Shown here one piece after another: positions 52,154 through 62,345 of a DNA stretch of 64,000 nucleotides. The position numbers and the translations under genes are program-made. Numbering within the stretch: position 1 is the first letter of the stretch; every line of letters starts with the position of its first letter. The stretch covers positions 176,754 through 240,753 of the forward strand of contig DATKSL010000003.1 of NCBI GenBank assembly GCA_035531675.1, read 5' to 3'. Origin of the DNA: JAJPIG01 sp035531675. Its GTDB lineage: Bacteria > Desulfobacterota > Binatia > Binatales > Binataceae. Under the pieces are notes generated by a model. It was given only the letters and a program-made list of their open reading frames with translations, was not told the DNA's origin and did no database searches.

Positions 52154-53263
52154 TCAGAAGGTCACCACGCTGCGGATCGACTTGCCCGCATGCATCAGCT
52201 CGAAGGCCTGATTGATCTTCTCGAGCGGCATCACGTGCGTGATCAGGTCGTCAATATTGATGCGCCCTTCCATGTACCAGTCGACGATCTTCGGCACATC
52301 GCGCCGACTATGCGCGCCGCCGAACGCGGTGCCCTTCCAGGTGCGCCCGGTGACGAGCTGAAACGGGCGCGTCGAGATTTCCTGGCCCGAGCCGGCGACG
52401 CCGATAATCACCGAAGTGCCCCATCCACGATGACAGCACTCCAGCGCCTGGCGCATCAGCTTGACGTTGCCGACGCATTCGAACGAGAAATCCGCGCCGC
52501 CGCCGGTCAGGTCGACCAGGTAGGCGACCAGGTCGCCGCCGGCGTCGTCGGGATTGACGAAGTGAGTCATCCCGAACTTCTCTGCGATCGCCTTGCGTGC
52601 CGGATTGAGATCGATACCGACGATCATTCGCGCGCCCGCCAGTCGCGCCCCCTGGATCACGTTGAGCCCGATACCGCCGAGGCCGAACACCACCACCGTA
52701 TCGCCGACCTGCACCTTGGCAGTATTGATCACCGCGCCGATGCCGGTGGTCACGCCGCATCCGACGTAGCAGATTTTCTCGAACGGGGCGTCCTCGCGCA
52801 CCTTGGCCACCGAGATCTCGGGTAACACGGTGTAGTTCGCGAAGGTCGAAGTTCCCATGTAGTGATGGATCGGATCACCGCCGGCAGAGAAGCGGCTGGT
52901 CCCGTCGGGCATCACGCCGCGTCCCTGGGTCTCGCGAATCGCGGTGCACAGATTGGTCTTGCCCGACAGGCACGCTTTGCACTGGCGGCACTCGGGAATA
53001 TAGAGCGGGATGACGTGATCGCCCGGCTTGACGGAAGTGACGCCGGGCCCGACCTCGACCACCACTCCGGCGCCCTCGTGACCGAGAATCGACGGGAAGA
53101 GCCCCTCGGGGTCGGCGCCCGAGAGCGTAAAGGCGTCGGTATGGCATACGCCGCTCGCTTTGACTTCCACCATCAGCTCGCCCTGCCTGGGGCCTTCGAG
53201 TTCGACCTGCTCGATGCGGAGCGGCTCACCGGCTTTGTAAGCGACCGCGGCTTTGACTTTCAT
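52154..53263 (-). CDS. S-(hydroxymethyl)glutathione / class III alcohol dehydrogenase
   Basis: The protein has 369 residues from the ATG at 53263. This zinc-dependent medium-chain dehydrogenase oxidises hydroxymethylglutathione (formaldehyde detoxification) or alcohols. C40 in GVCHTDAF and GHEGAGVV hold catalytic-zinc ligands, and CRQCKACLSGKTNLC holds the structural zinc. CGVTTGIGAVINTA and VFGLGGIGLNVIQGA bind NAD. The best fit is the AdhC/FrmA branch. A glutathione role also suits gloB elsewhere in the window, but they are not linked. Confidence 0.92.
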   Translation of the reverse strand: MKVKAAVAYKAGEPLRIEQVELEGPRQGELMVEVKASGVCHTDAFTLSGADPEGLFPSILGHEGAGVVVEVGPGVTSVKPGDHVIPLYIPECRQCKACLSGKTNLCTAIRETQGRGVMPDGTSRFSAGGDPIHHYMGTSTFANYTVLPEISVAKVREDAPFEKICYVGCGVTTGIGAVINTAKVQVGDTVVVFGLGGIGLNVIQGARLAGARMIVGIDLNPARKAIAEKFGMTHFVNPDDAGGDLVAYLVDLTGGGADFSFECVGNVKLMRQALECCHRGWGTSVIIGVAGSGQEISTRPFQLVTGRTWKGTAFGGAHSRRDVPKIVDWYMEGRINIDDLITHVMPLEKINQAFELMHAGKSIRSVVTF

Positions 53264-53433
53264 GTGTGCGCCCATCCTCGGCGGAATGATCGATCGTTCG
53301 CCCGACTTATTCACCAAACGCGCGCAACTGTCAAAATCTCCGGTCACTATCAAGCAACCGCCCAGCCGCCGCCATCGGCCGGTTTCCAATTTCCGCCCGG
53401 CGCACGGTATAAGAGCTAGAAGGAGATTTCACG

Positions 53434-54213
53434 ATGGCCTCGCAGGGACTACAGATGTTGCTGGCCGACCTGGCCGCGGGCCGCGTGCGGGTGGTCGATC
53501 TCACCGTGCGCCTCGAGCCCGACACCCCGATCATCCATCTGCCGCCGCAGTTCGCGCAGTCGCATCCGCTGGCGGTGGATGTCATCTCGAAGTTCGATTC
53601 GAACGGACCGGCGTGGTACTGGAACAATCTCGATCTTGGTGAGCATACCGGCACCCACTTCGATGCGCCGATCCATTGGGCGACCGGCAAGGATCTTCCC
53701 AACAACACCACCGATACGATTCCGCCGGCCAGCTTCGTCGGCGCGGCCTGCGTGATCGACGTCTCGCGCGAGGTTGCCGCCAATCCCGACTTCCTGTTGA
53801 CCCCCGAGCGCGTGCTCAAGTGGGAGCAGGATCACGGCCGCATCCCGCGCGGCGCCTGGCTGCTGCTGCGCACCGACTGGAGCAAGCGCACCGGCGACGC
53901 CTTTCTCAATGACTCGCCCGACGGTCCGCACAGTCCCGGCTTCCACAAGTCGGCCTCCGAATTCCTGGCCCGCGAGCGCGAGGTGCTCGGGGTCGGGGTC
54001 GAGACCGTCGGCACCGATGCCGGGCAGGCGGCGAAGTTCGACCCGCCGTTTCCGAATCATTCCACCATGCACGGGGCGGGCAAGTTCGGACTGGCAAGCC
54101 TGTGTAATCTCGATCAGCTCCCGCCCATCGGCGCGATAGTGATCGCGGCGCCGCTCAAGATCGCCCACGGCAGCGGCAGTCCGGTGCGCGCGATCGCGCT
54201 GGTGTCGAACTGA
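53434..54213 (+). CDS. Cyclase-family metal-dependent hydrolase (kynurenine formamidase fold)
   Basis: The protein has 259 residues. The signature HTGTHFDAPIHW lies near residues 70-82, with further His/Glu ligands in the C-terminal half (NHSTMHGAGKFG). The family includes bacterial kynurenine formamidase and uncharacterised cyclic-amide hydrolases, but no tryptophan-degradation genes are near. AAGGAGATTT precedes the ATG. Substrate unknown. Confidence 0.87.
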   Translation: MASQGLQMLLADLAAGRVRVVDLTVRLEPDTPIIHLPPQFAQSHPLAVDVISKFDSNGPAWYWNNLDLGEHTGTHFDAPIHWATGKDLPNNTTDTIPPASFVGAACVIDVSREVAANPDFLLTPERVLKWEQDHGRIPRGAWLLLRTDWSKRTGDAFLNDSPDGPHSPGFHKSASEFLAREREVLGVGVETVGTDAGQAAKFDPPFPNHSTMHGAGKFGLASLCNLDQLPPIGAIVIAAPLKIAHGSGSPVRAIALVSN

Positions 54214-54260
54214 TCGCTCGCGGCATCGATGAGCGGATGATGTTCCGGGACCGCCGCTAG

Positions 54261-55256
54261 ATGGGAGCAGCGAGCGTGCCATCGGCGCCGACGGCCGCCG
54301 CGATTCGCCGGCAGATCGAGCAGCTCTACGCCACCCGCCAGCTTATCGGCGACGGCGGCGTAGTCTGCGAACTCGATACGCTGAGCGTGACCGCCGAGCG
54401 CGGCGACTTCATCGCCGGCGTATGCCGCGAGTATCGGCCCGCGGCCACCCTCGAGATCGGGATGGCGTGGGGGATGTCGACGCTGTTCATGCTCGAGGCG
54501 CTGGCCGAGATCGGCAGCGCGCGGCCCGGATGCCACGCGGTGATCGATCCCTTCCAGTCCAAGCTCTTTCATAACGCCGCGCTGCGGGCGGTGCGCGAGG
54601 CGGGCGCCGGCGAGCTGATCGACTTTTATCCGGAGCCCTCGCAAATCGTGCTGCCCAGGATGATCAGCGCAGGACGCCGCTTCGACCTGGCCTTCATCGA
54701 CGGCGACCATCGTTTCGAAGCGGCGTTTATCGACTTCTACTTTATCGATCAGCTCCTCAAGCCGGGCGGGATTGTGATTTTCGATGACCTTGGGATGGAC
54801 GGGGTTTTCCTGGCCTGCGCGTTCGCCGAGAAGAATCATCGCTACATCCCCAAGCAGGAGTACATCAGCGCGAGCATCGCGCAGCGATGGAAGCGGCGCC
54901 GCGACAGCCGCAGCGGACGCTACGTGCGGCCGGCGCTGCGCGTCTACCAGAAACCGCTGGTCAGCTCGGTGCGCGACGAATTTTATGTGGCGCCGTTTTT
55001 TCGCGGCCTGGTGCAGTTCGAAGGTATCCCGGGCGTGGTCTCGCCGCGGCTGGTCCGCAACCGGCTGAACCATATCGGCCGCGTCGCGCTGGTCGAGGGC
55101 GATCGGGTTACGGCGCGCCACGCCTTTCGCCGCTCATTGCAGGCCGGAGGCTTCCAGTTCGGTACCTGGATGCGGCTGCTCAGGACTTTCCTGCCGGTGA
55201 AGCTGGCGACCCGCCTGACCGGCAAAAAAACGCACGCGGGCGCGCGCACCGCCTAG
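54261..55256 (+). CDS. Class I SAM-dependent methyltransferase-like protein
   Basis: The protein has 331 residues. Residues about 55-190 form the Rossmann core: LEIGMAWGMSTLFMLEAL (SAM loop), HAVIDPFQ, FDLAFIDGDHRFEA near 140 and PGGIVIFDDLGM near 175, as in Methyltransf_24-type enzymes. The C-terminal 130 residues are basic and hydrophobic and unlike typical small-molecule methyltransferases. The start may be GTG at 54276 (GGGAG at proper spacing). Substrate unknown. Confidence 0.82.
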   Translation: MGAASVPSAPTAAAIRRQIEQLYATRQLIGDGGVVCELDTLSVTAERGDFIAGVCREYRPAATLEIGMAWGMSTLFMLEALAEIGSARPGCHAVIDPFQSKLFHNAALRAVREAGAGELIDFYPEPSQIVLPRMISAGRRFDLAFIDGDHRFEAAFIDFYFIDQLLKPGGIVIFDDLGMDGVFLACAFAEKNHRYIPKQEYISASIAQRWKRRRDSRSGRYVRPALRVYQKPLVSSVRDEFYVAPFFRGLVQFEGIPGVVSPRLVRNRLNHIGRVALVEGDRVTARHAFRRSLQAGGFQFGTWMRLLRTFLPVKLATRLTGKKTHAGARTA

Positions 55257-55275
55257 CCGGCGCTCCGGGACCGGG

Positions 55276-55500
55276 TCACAGGTTTCGCCCCGCCGCCCAA
55301 TCGTCGGGCGGCGCGCCGTCCTCACACTTGCGGCAATCCAGCTCGACGCCGATCTTAGCGGCGCGCCCCGCGGCACTCGTCACCCATTCGCGCTTCTGCC
55401 AGGGCGGCCGATGGCGCGTATGCTGGCCGTGGCCGCACTCCAGCTCCGCGACCCAATCGAGCTGCTGATCCTGATGGAAGCCGATGATCCTGCGGAGCAT
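55276..55500 (-). CDS. Small DUF3565-like zinc-binding protein
   Basis: The protein has 74 residues. IIGFHQDQQLDWVAEL, LECGHGQHTRHRPPWQ and LDCRKCEDG give the Cys/His set of the DUF3565 family, probably one zinc site. Function unknown. It lies between the methyltransferase gene and the GNAT-like gene. Confidence 0.8.
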   Translation of the reverse strand: MLRRIIGFHQDQQLDWVAELECGHGQHTRHRPPWQKREWVTSAAGRAAKIGVELDCRKCEDGAPPDDWAAGRNL

Positions 55501-55547
55501 GGGGAAATCCTGGGTTTAAGGACAACCGCTCGGTGCGAAGCAACCGC

Positions 55548-56654
55548 TCAGCTTGTCCGTGAGCGCTGGAAATCCCTGCGGTAGGTGACAAAATTCGCCG
55601 TCACGCGGGCGCCCAGAGCTTCCGCCGTGTGGCGCGAGGCCCAGTTGTCATCATGCACCAGCGTGTATCCCGCGTAACGCATCCCCTGCTGCGCCATGGT
55701 GAGGAACGAGCGCCCGGCCATCGCGAGCGCCACTCCGCGTCCCCGCATCCGTTCGATTACGCCGATATTGATTAGCGCGCCGCGCGTTCCCCCGCCGCGC
55801 TCGGGACTGAGTTTCACGCCCTGGCGGACGCGGGCGAGCACGAAGCTCAGGTCGTGCACCGAGAAGACGGTGCCGACCGGCTCGCCGTCGGCAATCGCCA
55901 TCATCGACAGGTCGGCGACCGGCGAATCCCACAGCGACGCCATCATCGGCCGTACCTCTTCACGGCTGATCGGGTTCCATCCCCAATGACGCGCGAACGC
56001 GGCGTTGGTCACGTCGGTCCAGCTATCGACCGCCGCCAGAAAGCCGTATTCGCGCCAACTCTTGACGGTGAGATTCGCGGCGCCCGCCGCCTCGACGATC
56101 CGCTGATAGCGCGCGACCAGCTCGGGAGTGAGCCCGGCAGTGTAATCGCTCTGACCTTTTTCGGTCACGAAACCGGCGTTCTTGAAGTAGCTATGGTAGT
56201 AGTCCGGATTGCCGCGCAGCAGGAACGAGGGCAGATTCCCGTAATTGTCGATCGCGTAAGGATAGTCGAGAAATGCGGCGAAACCGCTGCGCGCCGACGT
56301 CATGCCGTGCTTGCGGAGCCATTCGATCCCGCGCTCGAGCATCGCGGCCACCGCCGCATGCTCGCCGGCCAGCGCCTCGAAATGAATCAGCTGCCCGAGT
56401 TGCTCGCCCCAATGCTCGATATAGCGATGGTTGATAACAGCCGTGACGCGCGCCACCAGCCGGTCGTCGTCGTAGGCGGCCAGCGGCGCGAGCTCAAGAT
56501 GGCTGGAGAGCGGACTACGCCCGGCGAGCAGCGCGATTTCGTTATGCACGTCGGGCGGCCACCAGGCCTCGTGCTCGCCATAGATCTGATAAGGCAGCCG
56601 GGCGAATTCCTCGTAGCCTTCGCGGCTGATGACCGATTCGACGCGGATGCTCAT
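55548..56654 (-). CDS. GNAT-like acetyltransferase protein
   Basis: The protein has 368 residues. The C-terminal 130 residues read as a GNAT domain: INIGVIERMRGRGVALAMAG is the acetyl-CoA loop region (RxxGxxA form), followed by YTLVHDDNWASRHTAEALG. The N-terminal half (YQIYGEHEAWWPPDVHNE, FLDYPYAIDNYGNLPSFLL) resembles bacterial proteins of unknown role often paired with a GNAT domain. The substrate is not apparent. Confidence 0.82.
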   Translation of the reverse strand: MSIRVESVISREGYEEFARLPYQIYGEHEAWWPPDVHNEIALLAGRSPLSSHLELAPLAAYDDDRLVARVTAVINHRYIEHWGEQLGQLIHFEALAGEHAAVAAMLERGIEWLRKHGMTSARSGFAAFLDYPYAIDNYGNLPSFLLRGNPDYYHSYFKNAGFVTEKGQSDYTAGLTPELVARYQRIVEAAGAANLTVKSWREYGFLAAVDSWTDVTNAAFARHWGWNPISREEVRPMMASLWDSPVADLSMMAIADGEPVGTVFSVHDLSFVLARVRQGVKLSPERGGGTRGALINIGVIERMRGRGVALAMAGRSFLTMAQQGMRYAGYTLVHDDNWASRHTAEALGARVTANFVTYRRDFQRSRTS

Positions 56655-56732
56655 GCGGAGCCGTCCGAAGTGGACTTGCGATGGAGTAAGCGGCCGCCGG
56701 CCGCGTGTTGGGCTACCCGACTCGGCGATCGA

Positions 56733-57233
56733 CTACTTGGCGCCGGGAACGGTCGGAACCGAGTCCATTAGCCCCGGCGAGTCCTCGGCGAAGTCCAGCT
56801 TCTTGACGCCCGCGTACGAGTTCTCCCATTTCCCGAACTCGAGGGGATCGCCGTCAACGTACAGTTCCATCTCGTTGCCGTCGGGGTCCTTGAAATAGAC
56901 GCCGCGCGCGACCCCGTGATCGGTGGTTGCCACCACTTTGACGCCGTGTGACTTCAGTTGCCGGTAGGCGTCGCCCAACTCATCGTAGCTCTTCATCCGG
57001 AAGGCGAAATGGAGCAGACCGACCTCGGCGAACTTGCCGCCGTCGGCCTCCGGGCCGACTTCGAGCAGGCCAAGCTCATGATGGTCGCGGCGGTTGGCCG
57101 CCAGAAATGCGATCTTGAATTGCGGCACCTCGCCCATCAGCTCGAGGCCCAGCACTTCGGTATAGAACTTTTTCGAGCGCTCCAGGTCGCGAACCTTTAT
57201 GACCAAATGGCCGAGACGATCGGGATGGATCAT
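56733..57233 (-). CDS. VOC-family (glyoxalase/dioxygenase-like) protein
   Basis: The protein has 166 residues with two beta-alpha-beta-beta-beta modules. GHLVIKVRDLERSKKFYTEV starts the first; LLHFAFRMKSYDELGD and GVYFKDPDGNEMELYVDG belong to the second. His in GHLVIKV and Glu in NEMELY are likely metal ligands. It resembles single-domain extradiol-dioxygenase-like proteins. Reaction unknown. Confidence 0.87.
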   Translation of the reverse strand: MIHPDRLGHLVIKVRDLERSKKFYTEVLGLELMGEVPQFKIAFLAANRRDHHELGLLEVGPEADGGKFAEVGLLHFAFRMKSYDELGDAYRQLKSHGVKVVATTDHGVARGVYFKDPDGNEMELYVDGDPLEFGKWENSYAGVKKLDFAEDSPGLMDSVPTVPGAK

Positions 57234-57292
57234 CGTATGGCGCCTCCTCAGGACGCCTGGCTGCCGCCAGCGTCCGTTAGTTAACTTCTATC

Positions 57293-58153
57293 TCAAACCG
57301 GAAGCCGAGTCACAACCGGCGCTGCGCCGATAACTCGCGCGGCCCGCCGGCGGGCCTCCCCGGCGGCTTCGGTCAACACCGGGAAATCGGGGATGCTGTC
57401 ATCCCACTCGATCAGGGTCGCGACCGGTCCCAGCCGTCGAACGGCGTATTCATAAAGCGTCCAGACGGCTGCGCTTACCGGATGGTCGTGCGTATCGAGC
57501 AGGTAGTCGCCATGGTCGCTGTAGCCGGCGAGATGGAACTGCGCGACGCGCCGGGCGGGAATCGCGTCGATGTAACGAATCGGATCGAAGCCCTGGTTAA
57601 ACGCCGTCACGTGAATGTTGTTGATGTCGAGCAGAATCCCGCAATCGGCCTGCTCAGCCACCGCGGTGAGAAATTCCCATTCCGGAATCGCCGAGGCGCG
57701 AAACGTCATGTAGCTCGAGATGTTCTCGAGCAGAATCGGCCGCCCGAGGATCTCCTGAACCGCGCGCACGCGGCCCGCCACGTGACCAATCGCCTGCTCG
57801 GTGTAGGGCAGCGGAAGAAGGTCGTGAAGATTGTGTCCGCCGCTCCCGGTCCAGCACAGATGGTCGGAGATCCAGGCTGGCTCGAAGCGGCGCGCGAGCG
57901 CACGCAGGCGGCGCAAGTAGTCGCGATTCAACGGGTCGGTCGATCCAATCGACAGCGACACCCCGTGCATCGCGATCGGATAATCGCGGCGGACCGCCTC
58001 GAGCACCTCCAGCGGCCGTCCCCCCTCGACCATGAAATTTTCGGAAATGACCTCGAACCAATCGATCGGCGGATGATCGTCGATTACGTGGGAGTAGTGT
58101 GGTCGGCGCAGACCCACGCCGTAACCAAGCGCCGGAAATTCGGCTCTGTCCAT
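57293..58153 (-). CDS. DUF692 / MNIO-family iron enzyme (bufferin maturase-like)
   Basis: The protein has 286 residues and a TIM-barrel fold. The family uses several iron ions to oxidise Cys-containing peptides into thiazole/oxazolone-type groups. Conserved pieces include LGYGVGLRRPHYSHVID, DWFEVISENFMVEGG, ISDHLCWTGSGG, LLENISSYMTF, ILLDINNIHVTA and HLAGYSDHGDYLLDTH. The ATG at 58153 is 67 bases after the stop of the Cys-rich precursor-like gene. A BufC-type (DUF2063) partner is not adjacent. Confidence 0.92.
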   Translation of the reverse strand: MDRAEFPALGYGVGLRRPHYSHVIDDHPPIDWFEVISENFMVEGGRPLEVLEAVRRDYPIAMHGVSLSIGSTDPLNRDYLRRLRALARRFEPAWISDHLCWTGSGGHNLHDLLPLPYTEQAIGHVAGRVRAVQEILGRPILLENISSYMTFRASAIPEWEFLTAVAEQADCGILLDINNIHVTAFNQGFDPIRYIDAIPARRVAQFHLAGYSDHGDYLLDTHDHPVSAAVWTLYEYAVRRLGPVATLIEWDDSIPDFPVLTEAAGEARRRAARVIGAAPVVTRLPV

Positions 58154-58220
58154 CTGGAGGATTAGGGCGGACGGCCCGGCGCTGAAATCCTCTCCCGCGC
58201 CGGCATCGTCGGACAGTTCG

Positions 58221-58499
58221 TTACATCTTTTCCGGCTTGCCGCCCTTGTCCTTGCAATCCTTGTCGGACGACGTGATCACGTAGCCTTGGCCCTTGCATG
58301 AGTTCTGCCCGGGGCCGGGACTGCTGGCGGTCTTGCAGGCGCTCTTTCCTGAGCAATCGTTTCCGCCCATACATTTGACCTTGGCGGCCTGCAGGGTGGT
58401 CGATGCACTGCCGGAGTTTTGCGCCCAGACGCTGGTTCCAGCAAACGCAATTGCGACGGCGCTGGCCAGGATGGCGCCCGAAATCACGCTGGTTTTCAT
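58221..58499 (-). CDS. Exported Cys-rich precursor peptide, bufferin-like (BufA2-type)
   Basis: The protein has 92 residues. Signal peptide: MKTSVISGAI and AVAIAFAGTSVWA, cleavage near residue 26. The mature part has five Cys (43, 49, 55, 68, 82) in VKCMGGNDCSGKSAC, QNSCKGQGYV and KDCKDKGGKPE. The KGxNxCKGxG and CxxKGG signatures match BufA2/DUF2282-like copper-binding RiPPs, which usually have more Cys in repeated CxGxNxCKG units. GAGGAG lies 9 bases before the ATG. The DUF692 enzyme gene follows, so this is probably its substrate. Confidence 0.85.
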   Translation of the reverse strand: MKTSVISGAILASAVAIAFAGTSVWAQNSGSASTTLQAAKVKCMGGNDCSGKSACKTASSPGPGQNSCKGQGYVITSSDKDCKDKGGKPEKM

Positions 58500-58591
58500 G
58501 GTGATAGCGCTCCTCGGGAAAACATTACGCGTTGCCGATGAGATTCGCCCAGATGTGACCGGTTATGCAAGACCGACGTCGGGTTGAGATA

Positions 58592-60124
58592 CTAGCTCTG
58601 GATCAGGCGGGGCGCGCCGTCGCGACGCAATTCCCCGTCGCGATCCGTTTGCGGACGTATCAGCGCCACGCCGTTACTATGCGCCGCCGGAATGTCGAAC
58701 AGCGGCAGTTGGTGCGGTCCATGGTTCTTGGGTATCTCAATCGGGTAGCGGCCAGTGAAGCAGGCGTCGCAAAAGCCTTCGCGGCTCTCGCCCTGAAACG
58801 AATAGAGACCCTCCCAGCTCAGGTAGGCGAGCGAATCGGCGGTGATCCAACGCCGGATCTCCTCGACCGAATGCTCGGAGGCGAGCAACTCCTCCTGGGT
58901 TGGCGTGTCGATGCCGTAAAAGCAGGAATGCGTGGTCGGCGGCGCCGCGATTCGCATGTGGACTTCGCGCGCCCCCGCCTGCCGCAGCATCGGGATCACC
59001 TTGCGCAGCGTGGTGCCGCGCACCAGCGAATCCTCGACCAGCACCACCCGTTTGCCGCGCAGCAACTCGGCCACCGGGTTGAACTTGATCTTCACGCCGA
59101 AATGGCGAATCGACTGGCGTGGTTCGATAAACGTGCGCCCGACATAATGGCTGCGCACCAACGCCATCTCGAACGGCAGCTTGGCTTCCTCGGCGAAGCC
59201 CAACGCCGCGGCGTTGCCCGAGTCGGGCACCGGCACCACCAAATCGGCCTCGACCGGGGATTCGCGCGCCAGCGCCCGCCCCTGCTGCTTGCGAACCTGG
59301 TAGACGTTGCGGCCGAACAGCAGGCTGTCGGGCCGCGAGAAATAGACGTACTCGAAGATGCAGCGCTTGCCAGGCATCGGCGGAAACGGACGCATCGAAC
59401 GCATCCCGTCCTCGCTGATTATCACCATCTCGCCCGGTTCGATCTCGCGGACATACTCGGCGCGCACCAGGTCGAGCGCGCAGGTCTCGGAGGCCACGAT
59501 GGTGGCGCCGTTGAGCCGGCCGTAAACCAGCGGTCGGAAGCCATGGGGATCGCGCACCGCGATCAGCGTATTTTCGGTCAACAGCACCAGCGAGTAGGCG
59601 CCGCGCACCTGCCCCAGCGCCTCGGCGACGCGTTCGGGCAGCGTCGCCGCGCGCGAATTGGCGATCAGATGGATGATAATCTCGCTGTCGGACGAGGACT
59701 GGAAGATCGAGCCTGCCTGTTCGAGGCGATGGCGCAACTCTTCGAAATTGACCAGGTTGCCGTTGTGCGCCAGCGCCAGGCCGCCATGCGCGTACTCGAC
59801 CACCAGCGGCTGGCAGTTGCGAATCGAGGTCGAGCCGGTGGTGGAATAACGGTTGTGCCCGATCGCGCTGGTGCCTTCCAGTCGCGTGATCACTTCGGCA
59901 TTAAAGACGTCGGCGACCAGGCCCATCCCGCGATGCGAGCTGAGCGACTTGCCGTTGGAAGAAACGATGCCGGCCGATTCCTGTCCGCGATGCTGCAGGG
60001 CGTAGAGTCCGAGATAAGCGAGGTTGGCCGCCTCCGGATGGCCGTAGACCCCGAAGACCCCGCACTCCTCGTGAAAACCGTCGAGTTTCGCCTCTGCGGC
60101 CGAAAGCTCAACTTCCAGAGTCAT
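58592..60124 (-). CDS. purF: Amidophosphoribosyltransferase
   Basis: The protein has 510 residues and performs the first step of purine synthesis (PRPP plus glutamine). C21 in HEECGVFGVY is the catalytic Cys, so the first 20 residues are a propeptide, as in the B. subtilis-type enzyme. Glutaminase signatures: LQHRGQESAGI and GHNRYSTTGS. The PRTase loop is VVLVEDSLVRGTTLRKVIPML. C-terminal CDACFTGRYP is retained, and Fe-S-type Cys residues (CSYG-like, C in CFYGID) are present. Its start overlaps purL by 4 bases. Confidence 0.97.
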   Translation of the reverse strand: MTLEVELSAAEAKLDGFHEECGVFGVYGHPEAANLAYLGLYALQHRGQESAGIVSSNGKSLSSHRGMGLVADVFNAEVITRLEGTSAIGHNRYSTTGSTSIRNCQPLVVEYAHGGLALAHNGNLVNFEELRHRLEQAGSIFQSSSDSEIIIHLIANSRAATLPERVAEALGQVRGAYSLVLLTENTLIAVRDPHGFRPLVYGRLNGATIVASETCALDLVRAEYVREIEPGEMVIISEDGMRSMRPFPPMPGKRCIFEYVYFSRPDSLLFGRNVYQVRKQQGRALARESPVEADLVVPVPDSGNAAALGFAEEAKLPFEMALVRSHYVGRTFIEPRQSIRHFGVKIKFNPVAELLRGKRVVLVEDSLVRGTTLRKVIPMLRQAGAREVHMRIAAPPTTHSCFYGIDTPTQEELLASEHSVEEIRRWITADSLAYLSWEGLYSFQGESREGFCDACFTGRYPIEIPKNHGPHQLPLFDIPAAHSNGVALIRPQTDRDGELRRDGAPRLIQS

Positions 60125-62345
60125 CGCTCGTCAATCCTCCCGGGCAGCGCCCGTTCGTAGATCTCGCGCAACTCAACCAGGTCTTCGTCGATCGTCGATC
60201 CTATCCGAAGCCGCGGCGCCCTGGTAACGCGTCCGGCGCTGATCACCTCGAGTCCGGCCCTCCGGAAACGCTCCGTGAGCCTGGCGACGCCCTCCGGCGA
60301 AGCGGAAATCACCACCGTCGAGCGTCCCTCCCCGAAAAGCTCGCAGGCCGTATCGATTCCAGGCGCAAAGACAAGTTCGGCGCCGAGCGGACCCTCAGGA
60401 TTGAAGCACGCCTCGGCCACCGCGACGGCAAGGCCTCCGTCAGAAACGTCGTGGGCTGATCTTATCAACCCGGCCTGTGCCGCATCAACCAGCCCGTCGG
60501 CCAGCGCCCGCTCGCGAGCCAGGTCAAGCGGACCCAGCGCCGGCTCCTGTAATCCGAAAAGCGCTGCATATTCGCTGGCAGCCAGCCGCGGCGGGCCACT
60601 TCGCACGATCACCACCAGGTCGTCCGGATGGCTAAAAAACTGCCCAACGTGCTGATGAAAATCATCGAGCAGCCCGACCATCGCGATGGTCGGCGTGGGC
60701 GGAATCGCGCGCCCCTCGGTCTCGTTGTAGAAGCTGACGTTGCCGCTCACCACCGGCGCGTCGAAGGCCAGGGCGGCGTCGCGAATGCCCTCGACTCCGC
60801 GCACGAACTGCCACATGATCTCGGGCCGTTCGGGATTTCCGTAGTTGAGACAGTTTGTGATTCCGACCGGGCGGGCGCCGGCGGCGGCGACGTTGATCGC
60901 GGCCTCGCAGACCGTGGCGACCGCGCCCAGGTAGGGATCGATCGCACAGGCGCGCGGATTCGAGTCAACCTTCAGCGCCAGCCCGCGCCGCGTCCCCTTG
61001 ATTCGGATCAGCCCCGCGTCGCTGCCCGGTCCGACAACCGTGTTGCCCTGCACAATCGAATCGTATTGCCGGAAGATCCAGCGCTTCGAGGCGACGTTGG
61101 GGCTGCCGAGCAAGGCCCGCAGCGCCGCGCGCGCATCCGGCGCCGTGGCGATCGCCGGGCGTGGCGCGAGCGCCGGCTTCGGCGGCGGCGTGGCGGGACG
61201 ATCGTAGAGCGGAGCATCGTCGGTCAGCGCGGCGACCGGTATATCGGCCACGACCTTTCCACCCGCGCGCACCCGCCATCGGCGGTCGTCGGTAATCCGG
61301 CCGATCTCGACCGCGTGCAGATCCCACTTCGCAAAGATCGCTGCGAGCTCGCCGACCCGCCCGCGCGCCGCCACGATCAGCATCCGTTCCTGCGATTCCG
61401 ACAGCAGGATTTCATAGGGCGTCAGCCCGGGCTCGCGCAGCGGCACGCGATCGAGGTCGAGCTCGATTCCAAGCTCGCCGCGCGCCGCCATCTCGCTCGA
61501 CGACGAGGTCAGCCCGGCTGCGCCCATATCCTGGATCGCGACGATCGCGCCGCTGGTGGCGGCCTCCAGACAAGCCTCGATCAGGAGCTTTTCGGTGAAC
61601 GGATCGCCGACCTGGACGGTCGGCCGTTTCGATTCGCTGGTGGCGTCGAACTCGGCCGAAGCCAGCAGGCTCGCGCCGTGAATTCCGTCGCGCCCGGTGG
61701 CCGAGCCGACGTAGAGCACCGGATTGCCGACGCCGCTGGCGCGCGCGCTCAGCAGCTCGCCGCGGCGCACCAATCCCAGGCAAAAAGCGTTGACCAGGAT
61801 GTTCGAGTTGTAGGCCGCGTCGAACGTGGTCTCGCCCGCCACCGTCGGCACGCCCACGCAGTTGCCGTAGCCGCCGATTCCCGCCACCACGCCGGACAAC
61901 AGATAGCGGGTGCGGGGATGGTCGAACGAGCCGAACTTGAGCGAATCCATGCTGGCGACCGGCCGCGCGCCCATTGTGAAGATATCGCGCAGGATACCGC
62001 CGACTCCGGTCGCCGCGCCCTGGTAGGGCTCGACGAATGACGGATGGTTATGGCTCTCGATCTTGAAGACCGCGAGCCAGCCGTCGCCGACGTCGATTGC
62101 GCCGGCGTTCTCGCCCGGTCCCTGCGCCACGCGCGCGCCGCCCGCCGGCATCATCTTGAGATGGAGACGCGAGGACTTGTACGAACAATGCTCCGACCAC
62201 ATCACCGAGAAGACTCCCAACTCGGTGTAGGTCGGCATCCGCCCGAGCACGCTGCGGATCCGCGCGAACTCGTCGCGCGTCAGACCGTGGGCTGCCGCCA
62301 GAGCGTCATCGACCGCGGGCTCTCCGGGCAGCGCAGGCGGGCGGC

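Noticed and set aside
58565..60160. A 531-codon plus-strand frame over purF
   Set aside because: Antisense to purF, whose motifs are complete on the minus strand.
60628..62040. A 470-codon plus-strand frame over purL
   Set aside because: Antisense to purL, with no recognisable motifs.
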